From Serratia sp. AKBS12 (lineage in GTDB: Bacteria > Pseudomonadota > Gammaproteobacteria > Enterobacterales > Enterobacteriaceae), in NCBI RefSeq assembly GCF_024793895.1, contig NZ_JANUSB010000002.1, positions 1 through 64,000 of the forward strand: DNA of 64,000 bases, read 5' to 3'. Positions 36,954 through 47,144 of the stretch are shown piece after piece. Position 1 is the first letter of the stretch; each line of letters starts with the position of its first letter. Under the pieces are notes generated by a model. That model was given only the letters and a program-made list of their open reading frames with translations. It did not search any database and was not told the origin of the DNA. The translations under genes were made by a program, and so were the position numbers.

Positions 36954-37952
36954 TTATTCGCGGAACAGCGCCTCAATACTCAGGCCCTGCATTTGCAGAA
37001 TCTCACGCAGACGACGTAAACCTTCCACCTGAATCTGACGGACACGCTCACGTGTCAGGCCTATCTCGCGGCCAACGTCTTCCAACGTGGCGGCTTCATA
37101 GCCCAGCAGGCCGAAACGACGCGCCAGCACTTCACGCTGTTTGGCGTTCAGTTCGAACAGCCATTTAACGATGCTCTGCTTCATGTCATCGTCTTGCGTG
37201 GTGTCTTCAGGCCCGTTGTCTTTCTCGTCGGCTAAAATGTCCAGCAGCGCTTTTTCAGAATCACCGCCCAATGGCGTATCAACAGAAGTAATACGTTCAT
37301 TCAGGCGCAGCATGCGGCTAACGTCATCAACCGGCTTGTCGAGTTGCTCGGCAATCTCTTCAGCGCTTGGCTCGTGATCCAGTTTATGAGAAAGCTCGCG
37401 CGCGGTGCGCAGATAGACATTCAGTTCTTTAACGATGTGAATCGGCAGACGAATGGTACGGGTTTGGTTCATGATCGCCCGTTCAATGGTCTGACGGATC
37501 CACCAGGTGGCATAGGTGGAAAAACGGAAGCCGCGTTCTGGGTCGAACTTTTCCACTGCGCGGATCAGGCCAAGGTTACCTTCCTCAATCAGATCCAGCA
37601 GCGCCAGGCCGCGATTGCTGTAGCGACGGGCAATTTTCACCACCAGTCGCAGGTTACTTTCAATCATACGACGACGGGATGGCACATCACCGCGCAATGC
37701 CCGTCGTGCGAAGTAAACTTCTTCCTCTGCGGTCAGCAGAGGTGAATAACCAATTTCGCCCAGATAGAGCTGCGTCGCATCCAGTACGCGTTGGGTAACA
37801 CCCTGAGACAACAGCTCTTCTTCAGCTAAATCATTCTCACTGGCTTCTTCCTCTACCAGCGCTTTTTCATCAAATGATTCAGCCTCCGTTCCATTCTCGT
37901 CGAAATCCGCATCATCATGTAACTCGTTAACTTTCAGCGTATTTTGGCTCAT
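36954..37952 (-). CDS. rpoS: Stationary-phase sigma factor RpoS (sigma-38)
   Basis: RpoS directs the general stress response. The 332 residues begin [14 protein letters not shown] and carry an acidic N-terminal region 1.1, region 1.2 ([14 protein letters not shown]), 2.1-2.4 ([22 protein letters not shown] in two parts; [15 protein letters not shown]), region 3 and region 4.2 ([20 protein letters not shown]). It is downstream of nlpD, which in E. coli contains the main rpoS promoter. In the long leader this gives DsrA/RprA/ArcZ control is expected but was not traced. Confidence 0.97.
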   Translation of the reverse strand: MSQNTLKVNELHDDADFDENGTEAESFDEKALVEEEASENDLAEEELLSQGVTQRVLDATQLYLGEIGYSPLLTAEEEVYFARRALRGDVPSRRRMIESNLRLVVKIARRYSNRGLALLDLIEEGNLGLIRAVEKFDPERGFRFSTYATWWIRQTIERAIMNQTRTIRLPIHIVKELNVYLRTARELSHKLDHEPSAEEIAEQLDKPVDDVSRMLRLNERITSVDTPLGGDSEKALLDILADEKDNGPEDTTQDDDMKQSIVKWLFELNAKQREVLARRFGLLGYEAATLEDVGREIGLTRERVRQIQVEGLRRLREILQMQGLSIEALFRE

Positions 37953-38006
37953 AAGCTGCTCCTACCCGTGATACCGCGAGCAGAATACCAGCGTATTCTG
38001 CCCAAT

Positions 38007-39008
38007 CTATCGCTGCGGAAGATAACGCAGCGGGTTTACGGATTTCCCCTTGTAACGAATTTCAAAATGCAAACGTACTGAACTGGTTCCGGTGCTTCCC
38101 ATGGTTGCTATTTTTTGACCCGCCTTCACTTCTTGTTGTTCCCGGACCAGCATTGTGTCGTTATGAGCGTAGGCGCTCAGGTAATCATCATTGTGTTTGA
38201 TGATGATCAGATTACCGTAACCCCGTAAAGCATTGCCTGAGTACACTACACGGCCATCGGCGGTAGCGAAAATGGCTTGCCCACGGGAGCCTGCGATATC
38301 GATACCTTTATTCCCACCGTCTGATGAGGAAAAGTTATCAATAATCTTACCGTCGGTTGGCCATCTCCAGGTACTGACTGGCGCACTATTGCTGACGGTG
38401 CTGCTCACCGGTGGTGTTGCAGCTGGCGCGGTAACAGGGGTTGCAGCGGTTCCTGCCACAACGGCCCCTGATGCTGGCAACATCTTGCCTACATTCTGTT
38501 TACCCGAATTGTCAGAATACGCGTTAGTTGGTTGAGAATCAACCGTTGCAGTCTGGATCTGAGTGCTGGATGGCGGTTTAGGAATACCGCCATTTGTAGC
38601 GTCAGTTGCCGCCACCATGCCACCGCCGCTGGCGGCAGAACCATTACCAAGCTGAATGGTTTGGCCAACGTTCAAGCTGTAGGGTTCAGGAATATTGTTA
38701 CGTTGAGCCAGGTCACGGAAATCATTGCCCGTGATCCAGGCAATGTAGAACAGCGTATCCCCACGTTTTACCGTATAGGTGCTGCCACTGTAACTCCCTT
38801 TCGGGATCGCCTCATAACTGCGGTTATAGACTATGCGTCCTTGTGGGGACGCCTGCGTGCCGGCAGTCGCAGCAGCGGCATTTCCGCCCTCAACGCTGCT
38901 AATCGGCGCCGATGACGAACCGGTATTCGTACAGCCAGCCAACCACATACCTACCATCGTACACACCGCAACCCGGCGTAAAGTCATTATTGGGCTTCCC
39001 GTGCTCAT
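38007..39008 (-). CDS. nlpD: Amidase activator lipoprotein NlpD
   Basis: NlpD is an outer-membrane lipoprotein that activates the septal amidase AmiC. The 333-residue protein has a lipobox (LAGC), a LysM domain (about 95-140, [20 protein letters not shown]) and a C-terminal LytM/M23 domain (about 225-330) that is degenerate at the catalytic residues as in other activators. The low-complexity linker is shorter than in E. coli. The start at 39008 has GGGGGAAGC upstream. It heads nlpD-rpoS. Confidence 0.95.
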   Translation of the reverse strand: MSTGSPIMTLRRVAVCTMVGMWLAGCTNTGSSSAPISSVEGGNAAAATAGTQASPQGRIVYNRSYEAIPKGSYSGSTYTVKRGDTLFYIAWITGNDFRDLAQRNNIPEPYSLNVGQTIQLGNGSAASGGGMVAATDATNGGIPKPPSSTQIQTATVDSQPTNAYSDNSGKQNVGKMLPASGAVVAGTAATPVTAPAATPPVSSTVSNSAPVSTWRWPTDGKIIDNFSSSDGGNKGIDIAGSRGQAIFATADGRVVYSGNALRGYGNLIIIKHNDDYLSAYAHNDTMLVREQQEVKAGQKIATMGSTGTSSVRLHFEIRYKGKSVNPLRYLPQR

Positions 39009-39152
39009 GCTTCCCCCGTCACAATACTCTATCCAAAATACCCTATACATCGTAGCTGAGCTTTACGGCTTTTCTCAGTTTCTATGAAGCAAGGCGCCTC
39101 GGCCGATGTCTGAACGCCAGACCCTCTTCCACCTGAGGCATAAAAGCAGCGT

Positions 39153-39174
39153 CGCCAATGTAGCTACATTGGCG
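39153..39174. repeat. 22-bp perfect palindrome between nlpD and pcm
   Basis: CGCCAATGTAG-CTACATTGGCG has no loop and no U tract, so it is not a typical terminator. It lies 145 bp upstream of nlpD and 133 bp downstream of pcm. It could be an operator for nlpD-rpoS or a dispersed repeat. Confidence 0.7.
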
Positions 39175-39306
39175 CCACCACACCATAAGATAACCACTCA
39201 GAAAGGCAATTGTATTGAAAACTGGTCTTATTGGAACGCTAAATACCGCTTATGAAGCGATGAAAGTGCAACAGTTTTTGCGTTTTGCCGATAAATCAGC
39301 CAATCG

Positions 39307-39933
39307 CTATGCCAGTTCGCCTTTGACCAACGGAACAAAGCGCACCGCCTCGACCGCGTCAATGGCAAATTCATTACCGTGACGCCGAATGCGTTTAAGG
39401 ATTTGCGACTGTTCCCCGACCGGCAGCACCATGATGCCGCCATCGTCCAACTGTGCCATCAACGCCGATGGAATTTCCGGTGGCGCGGCGGTGACGATAA
39501 TCGCGTCGAACGGCCCGCGTGAAGCCCATCCCAACCAGCCGTCGCCATGACGGGTGGAGACATTATGCAAATCAAGCTGCTTCAGCCGCCGTTTGGCCTG
39601 CCATTGCAGCCCCTTGATACGTTCGACCGAACAGACATGCTGTACCAGATGTGCCAGAATCGCCGTCTGGTAGCCGGAACCGGTACCAATTTCCAACACC
39701 CGTGAAGTCGGTGTCAGATTTAGCAACTCCGTCATGCGCGCCACCATATATGGCTGGGAAATCGTTTGACCCGAGCCAATCGGCAACGCGGTATTTTCAT
39801 ACGCCTTATGCTCAAGCGCTTCATCTACAAAACGTTCACGCGGTACCGATTCGATCGCCTGTAGCAATCGCTCATCCCGGATCCCCTGCTGACGCAGCTG
39901 CGCCAGCAATGTTTGCATCGGCTTGTTCACCAT
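39307..39933 (-). CDS. pcm: Protein-L-isoaspartate O-methyltransferase
   Basis: Pcm methylates isoaspartyl residues that form in ageing proteins, starting their repair. The 208-residue protein has the SAM-binding motif [14 protein letters not shown] (about 80-93), the substrate loop [18 protein letters not shown] and GDGWLGW. It overlaps the surE stop by one base (TAATG), giving the conserved surE-pcm pair upstream of nlpD-rpoS. Confidence 0.96.
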   Translation of the reverse strand: MVNKPMQTLLAQLRQQGIRDERLLQAIESVPRERFVDEALEHKAYENTALPIGSGQTISQPYMVARMTELLNLTPTSRVLEIGTGSGYQTAILAHLVQHVCSVERIKGLQWQAKRRLKQLDLHNVSTRHGDGWLGWASRGPFDAIIVTAAPPEIPSALMAQLDDGGIMVLPVGEQSQILKRIRRHGNEFAIDAVEAVRFVPLVKGELA

Positions 39934-40688
39934 TACCCGCTAACCTCTGCTTTGGTTAACCATGTTTTTACCACGTCCTGGGCGGCATAGGCGGTCAAAT
40001 CCACCTGCAACGGCGTCACCGCCACATAGCCCTGCTCTACGGCGGCAAAGTCGGTCTCCGGCCCGGCATCGAATTTATCACCAGGCGGGCCGATCCAATA
40101 GAGATTCTGTCCACGCGGATCCTGCTGGCAAAACACCTTGTCCGCCGGGTGGCGGCTGCCGCAGCGCGTAACGCGAATGCCCTTGATCTGATCGAGCGGC
40201 AGATCCGGCACGTTGATATTGAGTATTTTTCCGGTGCGCAGCGGCTCGCGCTGCAAGGCGCGCAACAGACGACAGGTGATTGCCGCCGCCGTCGCATAGT
40301 GCTGATGGCCATTGAGCGATACCGCCAATGCCGGCAGGCCCAAATGCCGGCCTTCCATCGCCGCGGCTACCGTACCTGAGTAAATCACGTCGTCGCCCAG
40401 ATTTGGCCCGGCATTAATGCCGGATACCACGATATCCGGCGCTGGGCGCATCAGTGCATTGACGCCCAGATAGACACAGTCGGTCGGCGTACCCTGTTGC
40501 ACCGCCACGTCACCGTTGGCCAGAGTCAGGGTGCGCAGCGGTGAGTCCAGCGTCAGAGCGTTGGAAGAGCCGCTGCGGTTGCGATCGGGCGCCACCACCA
40601 TCACGTCGGCAAATTCACGCAGCGCCGCTGCGAGCACCTGAATGCCCGGCGCGCTGACGCCGTCGTCGTTACTCAGTAATATCCGCAT
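39933..40688 (-). CDS. surE: 5'/3'-nucleotidase SurE
   Basis: SurE is a stationary-phase survival nucleotidase acting on nucleoside monophosphates and short polyphosphate. The 251 residues start [15 protein letters not shown] (metal-binding Asp8-Asp9) and include [14 protein letters not shown] and [22 protein letters not shown]. The start at 40688 is set by the conserved N terminus; the frame runs 50 codons further upstream inside truD without similarity. It overlaps the truD end by 20 bp. Confidence 0.96.
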   Translation of the reverse strand: MRILLSNDDGVSAPGIQVLAAALREFADVMVVAPDRNRSGSSNALTLDSPLRTLTLANGDVAVQQGTPTDCVYLGVNALMRPAPDIVVSGINAGPNLGDDVIYSGTVAAAMEGRHLGLPALAVSLNGHQHYATAAAITCRLLRALQREPLRTGKILNINVPDLPLDQIKGIRVTRCGSRHPADKVFCQQDPRGQNLYWIGPPGDKFDAGPETDFAAVEQGYVAVTPLQVDLTAYAAQDVVKTWLTKAEVSG

Positions 40689-41715
40689 CACTGTTATCCT
40701 GCCGCATGAGTTCGCGAACCACGCTGGTGGCAAAGCTGCCCGCTGGCAGCCAAAAGCGCAATTCAACGGTAACGTCATCCCACCAGTTCCACAGCATATT
40801 TTGCGGTTGCAACAGCAGGGCCCGACGAGCGGGTTCAACGCGCTCGCGCTTTAAAAGCGTAAGCAATTCCGGCTGTTCCGCCAAGCAACGCTGTTCAAAT
40901 TCCAACGCAGCGCCGGCGCTGCCCGGAGCACCATCCCCCGGCAACGGTGCCGTAACCTGCAATTCTCCGGCGTCGAGACGCTGTTGCAGACTGTCCAGCT
41001 CGTCGGTCTGTGCCACAAACCAGCTACCGCGCCCGCTAAGTTGCAGCGCATCGCCGTCCAGCACCGTTCGATGCTGTTGGTTAGCCAAACGGGTCGACGC
41101 CAGCAGATTGAACAGCGCACTGCGGCTGGCGGAAAGATAGAAGCTGCGCTTGTTGCGCTCTTTGACGCGAATTTCATCGTTCGCCCAGCGGCGCGCCATC
41201 AGCAGGTTGTTTCCACCGTGACCAAAGCGCTGGCTGCCAAAATAATTGGGTACCCCTGCGGCGGCGATCGCCTGCAGCCGTTGTTCTACCTCGTGGCGAT
41301 CGCTGATTTGCCGTAGCACCAGCGTAAAGGCATTCCCCTTCAGCGTACCAATGCGCAGCTTGCGACGATGGCGAACCGCAGTCAGCACTTCGCAGCCTTC
41401 AAGTTCAAACCGCGAGAGATCGGGATCGTCCTTGCCAGGCAGATGCAGGCAGAACCATTGCTCGGTGACCGCATGGCGGTCTTTCAGACCGGCGTAACTG
41501 ACCGCACGGCCGTGAATACCGGCAAAGCGCGCCAGATAGTCGGCGACGAACTGGGTATTGCAGCCTTTCTTGCGAATATTGACCAGCAGATGTTCGCCCT
41601 CGCCGTCCGGCTCGAAGCCCAGGTCTTCCACCACCACGAAGTCTTCGGGGTTGGCTTTCAGCAGCCCGGAGGCCTGTGGCTGACCATGCAGCCAGCTCAA
41701 CGTTGCCATATCCAT
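40669..41715 (-). CDS. truD: tRNA pseudouridine-13 synthase TruD
   Basis: TruD forms pseudouridine 13 in tRNA-Glu. The 348 residues (E. coli 349) show the catalytic [16 protein letters not shown] motif (Asp about 80), [21 protein letters not shown] and [16 protein letters not shown]. It is between ispF (4 bp upstream) and surE, as in E. coli. Confidence 0.95.
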   Translation of the reverse strand: MDMATLSWLHGQPQASGLLKANPEDFVVVEDLGFEPDGEGEHLLVNIRKKGCNTQFVADYLARFAGIHGRAVSYAGLKDRHAVTEQWFCLHLPGKDDPDLSRFELEGCEVLTAVRHRRKLRIGTLKGNAFTLVLRQISDRHEVEQRLQAIAAAGVPNYFGSQRFGHGGNNLLMARRWANDEIRVKERNKRSFYLSASRSALFNLLASTRLANQQHRTVLDGDALQLSGRGSWFVAQTDELDSLQQRLDAGELQVTAPLPGDGAPGSAGAALEFEQRCLAEQPELLTLLKRERVEPARRALLLQPQNMLWNWWDDVTVELRFWLPAGSFATSVVRELMRQDNSDADITE

Positions 41716-41719
41716 CGGT

Positions 41720-42193
41720 TTACTCCTTGATTAACAAGGCAACCGCTTCGCAGGCAATGCCTTCACCACGGCCGGTGAAGCCCAGTTTTTCTGTGGTGGT
41801 CGCTTTAACGTTGACCTGATCCATATGGCATTGCAGATCTTCCGCCAGGAAAATGCGCATTTGCGGGATATGCGGCGCCATTTTAGGGGCCTGGGCGATG
41901 ATAGTGATATCCAGATTGCCAAGGTGATAGCCTTTGGCACGGATACGCCGCCAGGCTTCACGCAGCAGTTCACGACTGTCTGCGCCCTTGAAGGCCGGAT
42001 CGGTATCCGGGAACAGCTTGCCGATATCCCCCAGCGCCGCAGCGCCGAGCAGCGCATCGGTGGCGGCATGCAGCGCTACATCGCCGTCGGAATGGGCCAG
42101 CAAACCCTGTTCATAAGGAATGCGGACACCACCGATCACCAGCGGACCTTCGCCGCCAAATTTATGTACGTCAAAACCGTGACCGATACGCAT
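41720..42193 (-). CDS. ispF: 2-C-methyl-D-erythritol 2,4-cyclodiphosphate synthase
   Basis: IspF forms MEcPP in the MEP isoprenoid pathway. The 157-residue trimeric zinc enzyme starts [13 protein letters not shown] (metal ligands Asp8, His10) and has [22 protein letters not shown] (third ligand His42) and [18 protein letters not shown], written here in conserved pieces [10 protein letters not shown]. It overlaps the ispD stop by one base. Confidence 0.97.
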   Translation of the reverse strand: MRIGHGFDVHKFGGEGPLVIGGVRIPYEQGLLAHSDGDVALHAATDALLGAAALGDIGKLFPDTDPAFKGADSRELLREAWRRIRAKGYHLGNLDITIIAQAPKMAPHIPQMRIFLAEDLQCHMDQVNVKATTTEKLGFTGRGEGIACEAVALLIKE

Positions 42194-42909
42194 CAGAGAT
42201 GCTCCTGTTGATTCTGGGTTAAATAGAACGCCGCCAGCGCCAAATCCTCTGGCCGCGTCACTTTAATATTGTCCGAACGCCCTGCAACCAGTAACGGATG
42301 ATAGCCGCAGTGCTCCAGCGCCGAGGCCTCGTCGGTGACGTTTGCGCCATCGTCGAGCGCACGCTGCAAACACCGTTTGAGCAATGCAAGCGGGAACAGT
42401 TGCGGAGTCAGCGCATGCCAAAGATCCTGGCGTTCCACCGTATGGGCAATGGCGCTGATGCCGCTTTCCGCTCGTTTCATGGTATCGCGCACCGGCGCGG
42501 CAAGTATCCCGCCGATCTGGCTGTGCGCGGTAATGGCCAGCAGGCGTTCAAGATCGTCGGCGTGCAGGCACGGCCGTGCGGCGTCATGCACCAGCACCCA
42601 ATCAGCGTCCGTCGCCAGTTGCAAGCCGGCCATCACCGAATCGGCACGCTGCTTGCCGCCAAAGGCAACCCGCACGCGCGCATCGGCCGCGATCGGCAAA
42701 GTAGCGAAATGGGTATCGTCCGGGCTAATCGCCACGATCACCTGCTGGATGCTCGGATGACGCAGCAAAGCCTGGATGGCGTGCTCAAGCAGGGTTTGGC
42801 CGCCGATAGTGAGATATTGCTTCGGGCAATCCGTTTGCATACGACTGCCGATACCGGCAGCCGGCAATACGGCAATCACCTGTGGAAAGGAACCTGCGGA
42901 GTGATTCAT
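42193..42909 (-). CDS. ispD: 2-C-methyl-D-erythritol 4-phosphate cytidylyltransferase
   Basis: IspD transfers CMP to MEP in isoprenoid synthesis. The 238 residues include the nucleotide-binding loop [19 protein letters not shown] (Arg20 and Lys27 type residues), [11 protein letters not shown] and EDLALA near the C terminus. It lies 3 bp after ftsB and is coupled to ispF; the two enzymes are separate genes here, not fused. Confidence 0.96.
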   Translation of the reverse strand: MNHSAGSFPQVIAVLPAAGIGSRMQTDCPKQYLTIGGQTLLEHAIQALLRHPSIQQVIVAISPDDTHFATLPIAADARVRVAFGGKQRADSVMAGLQLATDADWVLVHDAARPCLHADDLERLLAITAHSQIGGILAAPVRDTMKRAESGISAIAHTVERQDLWHALTPQLFPLALLKRCLQRALDDGANVTDEASALEHCGYHPLLVAGRSDNIKVTRPEDLALAAFYLTQNQQEHL

Positions 42910-42912
42910 GCG

Positions 42913-43230
42913 TTATTTTACGTTGTTTTGCGAAGGAGTCGCCGCGCCACGTCTGGATTGGTCAGGAACCAGACGATAAAAAGTTTCACCGGGCTTGATC
43001 ATGCCCAGTTCATTACGCGCGCGTTCTTCAATCGCTTCCTGACCACCGTTCAGATCGTCGATTTCGGCGAACAGCTGATCGTTACGCGCTTTCAACTTGG
43101 CATTATTGCCCTGCTGGGCCGCAACGTCTTCGTTGACTCGCACGTAATCGTGTACACCATTTTTGCCCAGCCACAGTGAATACTGTAACCAACCGAGCAA
43201 TGCCAACAATAGTAGCGTAAGTTTTCCCAT
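42913..43230 (-). CDS. ftsB: Cell division protein FtsB
   Basis: FtsB links FtsL and FtsQ in the divisome. The 105-residue bitopic protein has a short cytosolic N terminus, one transmembrane segment (about 4-20, [17 protein letters not shown]) and a periplasmic coiled coil (about 30-70). The start at 43230 ([13 protein letters not shown]) matches E. coli; the frame extends 18 codons upstream without support. First gene of ftsB-ispD-ispF-truD-surE-pcm. Confidence 0.95.
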   Translation of the reverse strand: MGKLTLLLLALLGWLQYSLWLGKNGVHDYVRVNEDVAAQQGNNAKLKARNDQLFAEIDDLNGGQEAIEERARNELGMIKPGETFYRLVPDQSRRGAATPSQNNVK

Positions 43231-43632
43231 CCCCGCCCCCTGAAAAACCGACCAATCATCCCACAACTTTTCGTTGGACTCCACACTGAGAGCGGCATTT
43301 CGCCGCCAGTTTCAGAATACGGATGAGAATTTATTGAGTTTATAACCTAAAACCGCGCTGAAAGCGGTAAAAAAAGCCGCTTAATTACCTTTGCCGCCAC
43401 CACTAAATGGCCGTTTGTTCCACTGCCCGCCACTCGCTATGCAGCCAAAACCACTGGCTGAATGCCTTCTCGGCGCAAGATGTGCTTATTGCACGGCGAA
43501 AATGAATATTTAACAACTCAGTTTTTTACATGCCAATGTAATGGTTGTATTTTTATTCATTATTCTTTATTTTTATGCAGTAAATATGAATAAATAAATC
43601 CAATTTATAACCTTTAACTTACGGGGATCGCC
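43231..43632. other. Intergenic region between ftsB and the amino-acid ABC operon
   Basis: A 402-bp divergent spacer. No gene is supported. The ftsB side is unremarkable. The last 130 bp are A/T-rich and hold candidate ArgR boxes (43544-43581) and a possible -10 TATAAC (43606-43611) for the transporter operon. Confidence 0.55.
43544..43581 (+). promoter_or_regulatory. Candidate pair of ArgR boxes
   Basis: TGTAT-TTTT-ATTCA (43546-43559) matches the ARG-box core TGAAT-N4-ATTCA in 9 of 10 positions. TTTAT-TTTT-ATGCA (43566-43579) matches 7 of 10 and lies 20 bp away, near the 21-bp spacing of natural ArgR box pairs. Surrounding A/T richness raises the chance of coincidence. Confidence 0.4.
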
Positions 43633-44403
43633 ATGTTTAAACGTCTTGTCCTGATCGGTGCCTGCCTGGCGGCCGGCCTGTCTGCCGGCAGCGCCGTCGC
43701 AGAAACCACCTACGTCGTCGGCTCGGGCGGCACCTACCGCCCATTCGAATTTGAAAATAGCAGTAAGCAGCTGGAAGGGTTTGATATTGATATCATCAAA
43801 GCCGTGGCCAAAGCCGAAGGCTTTCAGATAAAGCTGGTCAACACGCCGTGGGAAGGGATCTTCGCCACCCTCAATTCCGGCGACCGTGACATCATTATTT
43901 CCGGCATTACCATTACCGATAAACGCAAGCAGATGGTGGATTTCTCTACGCCTTACTTCCCGGCAGAGCAGGCCATCGTGGTGCCAAAAACCTCGACGGT
44001 AGATTCCATCGCGGCGCTCAAGAGCCTGAAGGTCGGCGTAGTCAACTCCAGCACCGGTGACATTGTGGTTTCTGACGTGCTGGGCAAAAACAGCACGGCG
44101 ATCAAGCGCTTCGACAACACCCCGCTAATGCTGCAGGAACTGTTTGAAGATGGTATCAGCGCCGCGGTTGGTGACGTCGGCGTCGCCAAGTTTTATATCA
44201 AAACCCACCCGGAAAAAGAGTTCAAGCTGGTGTCCGATGCCAAGTTCGAACGCCAGTACTTTGGTATTGCGGTGGCCAAGGGCAACGTGGAATTGCGTGA
44301 CCGCATCAACGCCGGCCTGAAGAAAATCGTCGCTGACGGCACCTACGCCAACATCTACCGCAACTGGTTTGACAGCAACGTTCCGACGCTGCCGACCGAA
44401 TAA
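43633..44403 (+). CDS. Periplasmic polar amino-acid-binding protein of an ABC importer
   Basis: The 256-residue protein has a signal peptide (about 1-23, cleavage after SAVA) and the bacterial extracellular solute-binding family 3 fold: GGTYRPFEFENSS near the N terminus, GFDIDIIKAVAK, WEGIFATLNSGDRDIIISGITIT and the ligand-binding Arg in KRKQMVDFSTPYF. Family members bind glutamine, histidine, cystine or basic amino acids. Candidate ArgR boxes upstream favour a basic amino acid, which remains inference. It heads a three-gene operon with permease and ATPase. Confidence 0.88.
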   Translation: MFKRLVLIGACLAAGLSAGSAVAETTYVVGSGGTYRPFEFENSSKQLEGFDIDIIKAVAKAEGFQIKLVNTPWEGIFATLNSGDRDIIISGITITDKRKQMVDFSTPYFPAEQAIVVPKTSTVDSIAALKSLKVGVVNSSTGDIVVSDVLGKNSTAIKRFDNTPLMLQELFEDGISAAVGDVGVAKFYIKTHPEKEFKLVSDAKFERQYFGIAVAKGNVELRDRINAGLKKIVADGTYANIYRNWFDSNVPTLPTE

Positions 44404-44481
44404 TTGCCACAGGGCTCACCGTGCCAAACGCGGGTAAATCGACGTAGCGAGCCAGAAAAACCTGGTTGCGAACAGCATGCA

Positions 44482-44516
44482 GCCACCGCCGTGGACCGCG
44501 AGTCCATAGCGGTGGC
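44482..44516. repeat. Hairpin between binding-protein and permease genes
   Basis: GCCACCGC (44482-44489) pairs with GCGGTGGC (44509-44516), and inside it TGGAC (44492-44496) pairs with GTCCA (44502-44506). Such hairpins after the binding-protein gene often stabilise the upstream mRNA so that binding protein exceeds permease, as in hisJ-hisQ. Confidence 0.65.
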
Positions 44517-44579
44517 GAGCAGTGCTCAATGCCAAGAGGGCGTCCCGCAGTCGCCTTAACATTCAATAAGGATCAAATC

Positions 44580-45344
44580 TTGAACTTCCGTTGGGAGATT
44601 ATCCAGGAGTACGCGCCGCTGTTTATGGAAGGTGCCTGGATGACCATCAAATGTACCCTGATCTGCGTGATTCTGGGCACCACCTGGGGGCTGATCCTCG
44701 GTCTCGGTCGGTTGGCACAGGCACCGCACGGCATCTGGAAACACGTTTTGCACTATGGCGTGCAATGGCCGGTGCGCATCTACATCAGCGCCTTTCGCGG
44801 TACGCCGCTATTCGTGCAGATTATGGTCGTGCACTTTGCCCTGGTGCCGCTGTTTATCAATCCCCGCGATGGACTGCTGGTCACCAGCGGCATTATGAGC
44901 AGTGATTTCGCCCGCGCGCTGCGCTCCGATTACGGCGCGTTTCTGTCCTGCGTGGTAGCCATTACGCTGAATGCCGGCGCCTACGTATCGGAAATATTCC
45001 GCGCCGGCATCCAGTCAATCGATCGTGGCCAGATGGAAGCCTCCCGCTCGCTGGGCATGAGTTATGGCAAAACCATGCGCAAGGTGATCCTGCCACAGGC
45101 ATTTCGCCGCATGCTGCCGCCGCTGGGTAACAATGCCATCGCCATCGTCAAGGATTCCTCGCTGGCCTCCGCCATTGGTCTGGCCGATCTGGCCTATGCC
45201 GCACGCACCGTTTCCGGCGCCTACGCGACCTATTGGGAACCCTATCTGACGATTTCACTGGTTTATTGGGTCATCACCTTCGTGCTATCGCTGATGGTGC
45301 AACACATGGAAAAGAGGTTCGGTAAAAGTGATTCGCGTACATAA
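44580..45344 (+). CDS. Amino-acid ABC transporter permease
   Basis: The 254-residue inner-membrane permease belongs to the HisMQ/GlnP group, with about five transmembrane segments, [10 protein letters not shown] and the EAA loop [21 protein letters not shown] contacting the ATPase, written here by its halves [11 protein letters not shown] and [13 protein letters not shown]. The start is TTG at 44580 with AAGGA upstream; the upstream frame crosses the hairpin and is not coding. Its stop overlaps the ATPase start by 17 bp. A single permease gene implies a homodimer. Confidence 0.87.
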   Translation: MNFRWEIIQEYAPLFMEGAWMTIKCTLICVILGTTWGLILGLGRLAQAPHGIWKHVLHYGVQWPVRIYISAFRGTPLFVQIMVVHFALVPLFINPRDGLLVTSGIMSSDFARALRSDYGAFLSCVVAITLNAGAYVSEIFRAGIQSIDRGQMEASRSLGMSYGKTMRKVILPQAFRRMLPPLGNNAIAIVKDSSLASAIGLADLAYAARTVSGAYATYWEPYLTISLVYWVITFVLSLMVQHMEKRFGKSDSRT

Positions 45345-46050
45345 CCTGCAAAAGCAATTTGGTGAAGCTCATGTGCTGCGCGGCATTTCGTGTCAGATAG
45401 CCGCCAACGAAGTAGTGTGCATCATCGGCCCGTCCGGTTCCGGCAAGAGCACCCTGCTGCGTTGCATCAACGCGCTGGAAACCCTGTCCGGCGGCGAGAT
45501 AGAGGTCAACGGCTTCGCCATCCATCAGCAGCAGACCAACCTCAATAAAATGCGCGAAAGCGTCGGCATGGTGTTTCAGCGCTTCAATCTGTTCCCGCAT
45601 ATGACGGTGCTGGAAAACATCATCATGGCGCCGATGGACGTGAAACGGCTGTCTCGTGCCGACGCTACGCTACGCGCCGAAGCCCTGTTACGCAAAGTGG
45701 GATTGATCGACAAGATAGACGCCTATCCCGCCAGCCTGTCCGGCGGCCAGCAGCAGCGAGTCGCTATCGCGCGAGCGCTGGCGATGGAACCGAAAATCAT
45801 GCTGTTTGATGAACCGACCTCGGCACTGGATCCGGAACTGGTAGGTGAAGTGCTGACGGTGATGAAGGCGCTGGCGCACGAAGGCATGACCATGGTAGTG
45901 GTGACACACGAAATGGCCTTTGCACGCGAAGTGGCGGATCGAGTGCTGTTTATCGATCAGGGACTTATTCAGGAAGAAGGCACGCCGCAACAGATCTTTG
46001 GCAACCCGAGCAATCCGCGCACCCAGGCGTTTTTAAGCAAAGTTTTGTAA
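45328..46050 (+). CDS. Amino-acid ABC transporter ATP-binding protein
   Basis: A 240-residue ATPase of the polar amino-acid uptake group: Walker [10 protein letters not shown] (about 32-40), Q-loop [17 protein letters not shown], signature [15 protein letters not shown], Walker [16 protein letters not shown] and the H-loop VVTHEM. The start is GTG, overlapping the permease gene, so the operon is translationally coupled. No terminator is evident before convergent ygbE. Confidence 0.93.
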   Translation: MIRVHNLQKQFGEAHVLRGISCQIAANEVVCIIGPSGSGKSTLLRCINALETLSGGEIEVNGFAIHQQQTNLNKMRESVGMVFQRFNLFPHMTVLENIIMAPMDVKRLSRADATLRAEALLRKVGLIDKIDAYPASLSGGQQQRVAIARALAMEPKIMLFDEPTSALDPELVGEVLTVMKALAHEGMTMVVVTHEMAFAREVADRVLFIDQGLIQEEGTPQQIFGNPSNPRTQAFLSKVL

Positions 46051-46101
46051 CGTACCGCACGGCTTTGACACCTTTCCGGGCGCTCCCCTGCGTCCGGCAT
46101 T

Positions 46102-46419
46102 TCACCAACCGGTCAGTAAACTGAACACCAGCCAGAACAGGCACAGCACCGTAATGCCGGTCAGCAACAGCGTGAAGATCAAACGCCCGCGCAACAACAT
46201 GCTGAAGACAATGCCGATCAATACCGAAACCGGCATCAGCGCCAGGAAGAATGGCCAGGTATAAAGCAGGAAAAACAAGGTGTTGGAACCGTAAACCATA
46301 AATGGCACCGCAAACGCCAGCCAATAGAAGACAAAGCCGCTGACGCCGCCGAGGAAAGAATAAGAGGGCTCTTCTTTTTCCGGTGTTGAATCAATCAATA
46401 TGGGCGAGACATTTTGCAT
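46102..46419 (-). CDS. ygbE: Inner-membrane protein YgbE (DUF3561)
   Basis: A 105-residue membrane protein with three hydrophobic segments and the conserved YGSNTLFFLLYTWPFFLALMPV core (shown in part: GSNTLFFLLYTWPFFLA), as in E. coli YgbE, which also lies just downstream of cysC. Function unknown. Confidence 0.88.
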   Translation of the reverse strand: MQNVSPILIDSTPEKEEPSYSFLGGVSGFVFYWLAFAVPFMVYGSNTLFFLLYTWPFFLALMPVSVLIGIVFSMLLRGRLIFTLLLTGITVLCLFWLVFSLLTGW

Positions 46420-46513
46420 AATAATCCCTGGTTATTCATATCTTTCAGCCTGCTCTGCGGCGGCTTAGAGTAAAAAGCGCATGGCGTTTGAGCGCCACAC
46501 GCTTCTTTCGAAT

Positions 46514-47143
46514 TCAGGGTTTGATAATAGCCTGACCACGCAGCACGTCTAACAATTGCGCAACTAATTTTGTTACTAATTGTTCGCCTTTCAGATGAAC
46601 ATCCGGCGCTTCCGGCGCCTCGTAAACCGAGTCGATACCGGTGAAATTACGCAGTTCGCCGGCACGCGCTTTCTTGTACAATCCTTTAGGATCGCGTGCT
46701 TCGCAAATCGCCAGCGGCGTGTCGACGTACACCTCGACAAATTGCCCGTCATCCAGCAGTTCGCGTACCATGCGGCGCTCGGCTCGGTGCGGCGAAATAA
46801 ACGCGGTCAACACCACCAGTCCGGCATCGACCATCAGTTTCGCCACTTCACCAACGCGGCGAATATTCTCGCGCCGGTCATCATCGGAAAACCCGAGATC
46901 GCGACACAGCCCGTGGCGGACGTTGTCACCATCCAGCAGATAGGTTCTGACGCCGTGCGCGTGCAACGCCTGCTCCAACGCGCCGGCGACGGTAGACTTG
47001 CCCGAGCCGGACAGCCCGGTGAACCACAGCACCACGCCACGATGCCCATTGCCTGCTTCACGATCCGCACGCGTTACCGCATGCGGATGCCAGACCACGT
47101 TTTCGTCTTGCGGCTCGTTCGGCCGCAGCGTAACGTCCGTCAC
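46514..47143 (-). CDS. cysC: Adenylyl-sulfate kinase CysC
   Basis: CysC phosphorylates APS to PAPS, the substrate of CysH. The 209-residue kinase has the P-loop GLSGSGKST (about 40-48), [20 protein letters not shown] and the lid region [18 protein letters not shown]. The start is GTG at 47143, directly after the cysN stop (TGAGGTG), which gives an E. coli-like N terminus; a longer frame within cysN was rejected. Last gene of cysG-cysD-cysN-cysC. Confidence 0.95.
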   Translation of the reverse strand: MTDVTLRPNEPQDENVVWHPHAVTRADREAGNGHRGVVLWFTGLSGSGKSTVAGALEQALHAHGVRTYLLDGDNVRHGLCRDLGFSDDDRRENIRRVGEVAKLMVDAGLVVLTAFISPHRAERRMVRELLDDGQFVEVYVDTPLAICEARDPKGLYKKARAGELRNFTGIDSVYEAPEAPDVHLKGEQLVTKLVAQLLDVLRGQAIIKP

Positions 47144-47144
47144 C

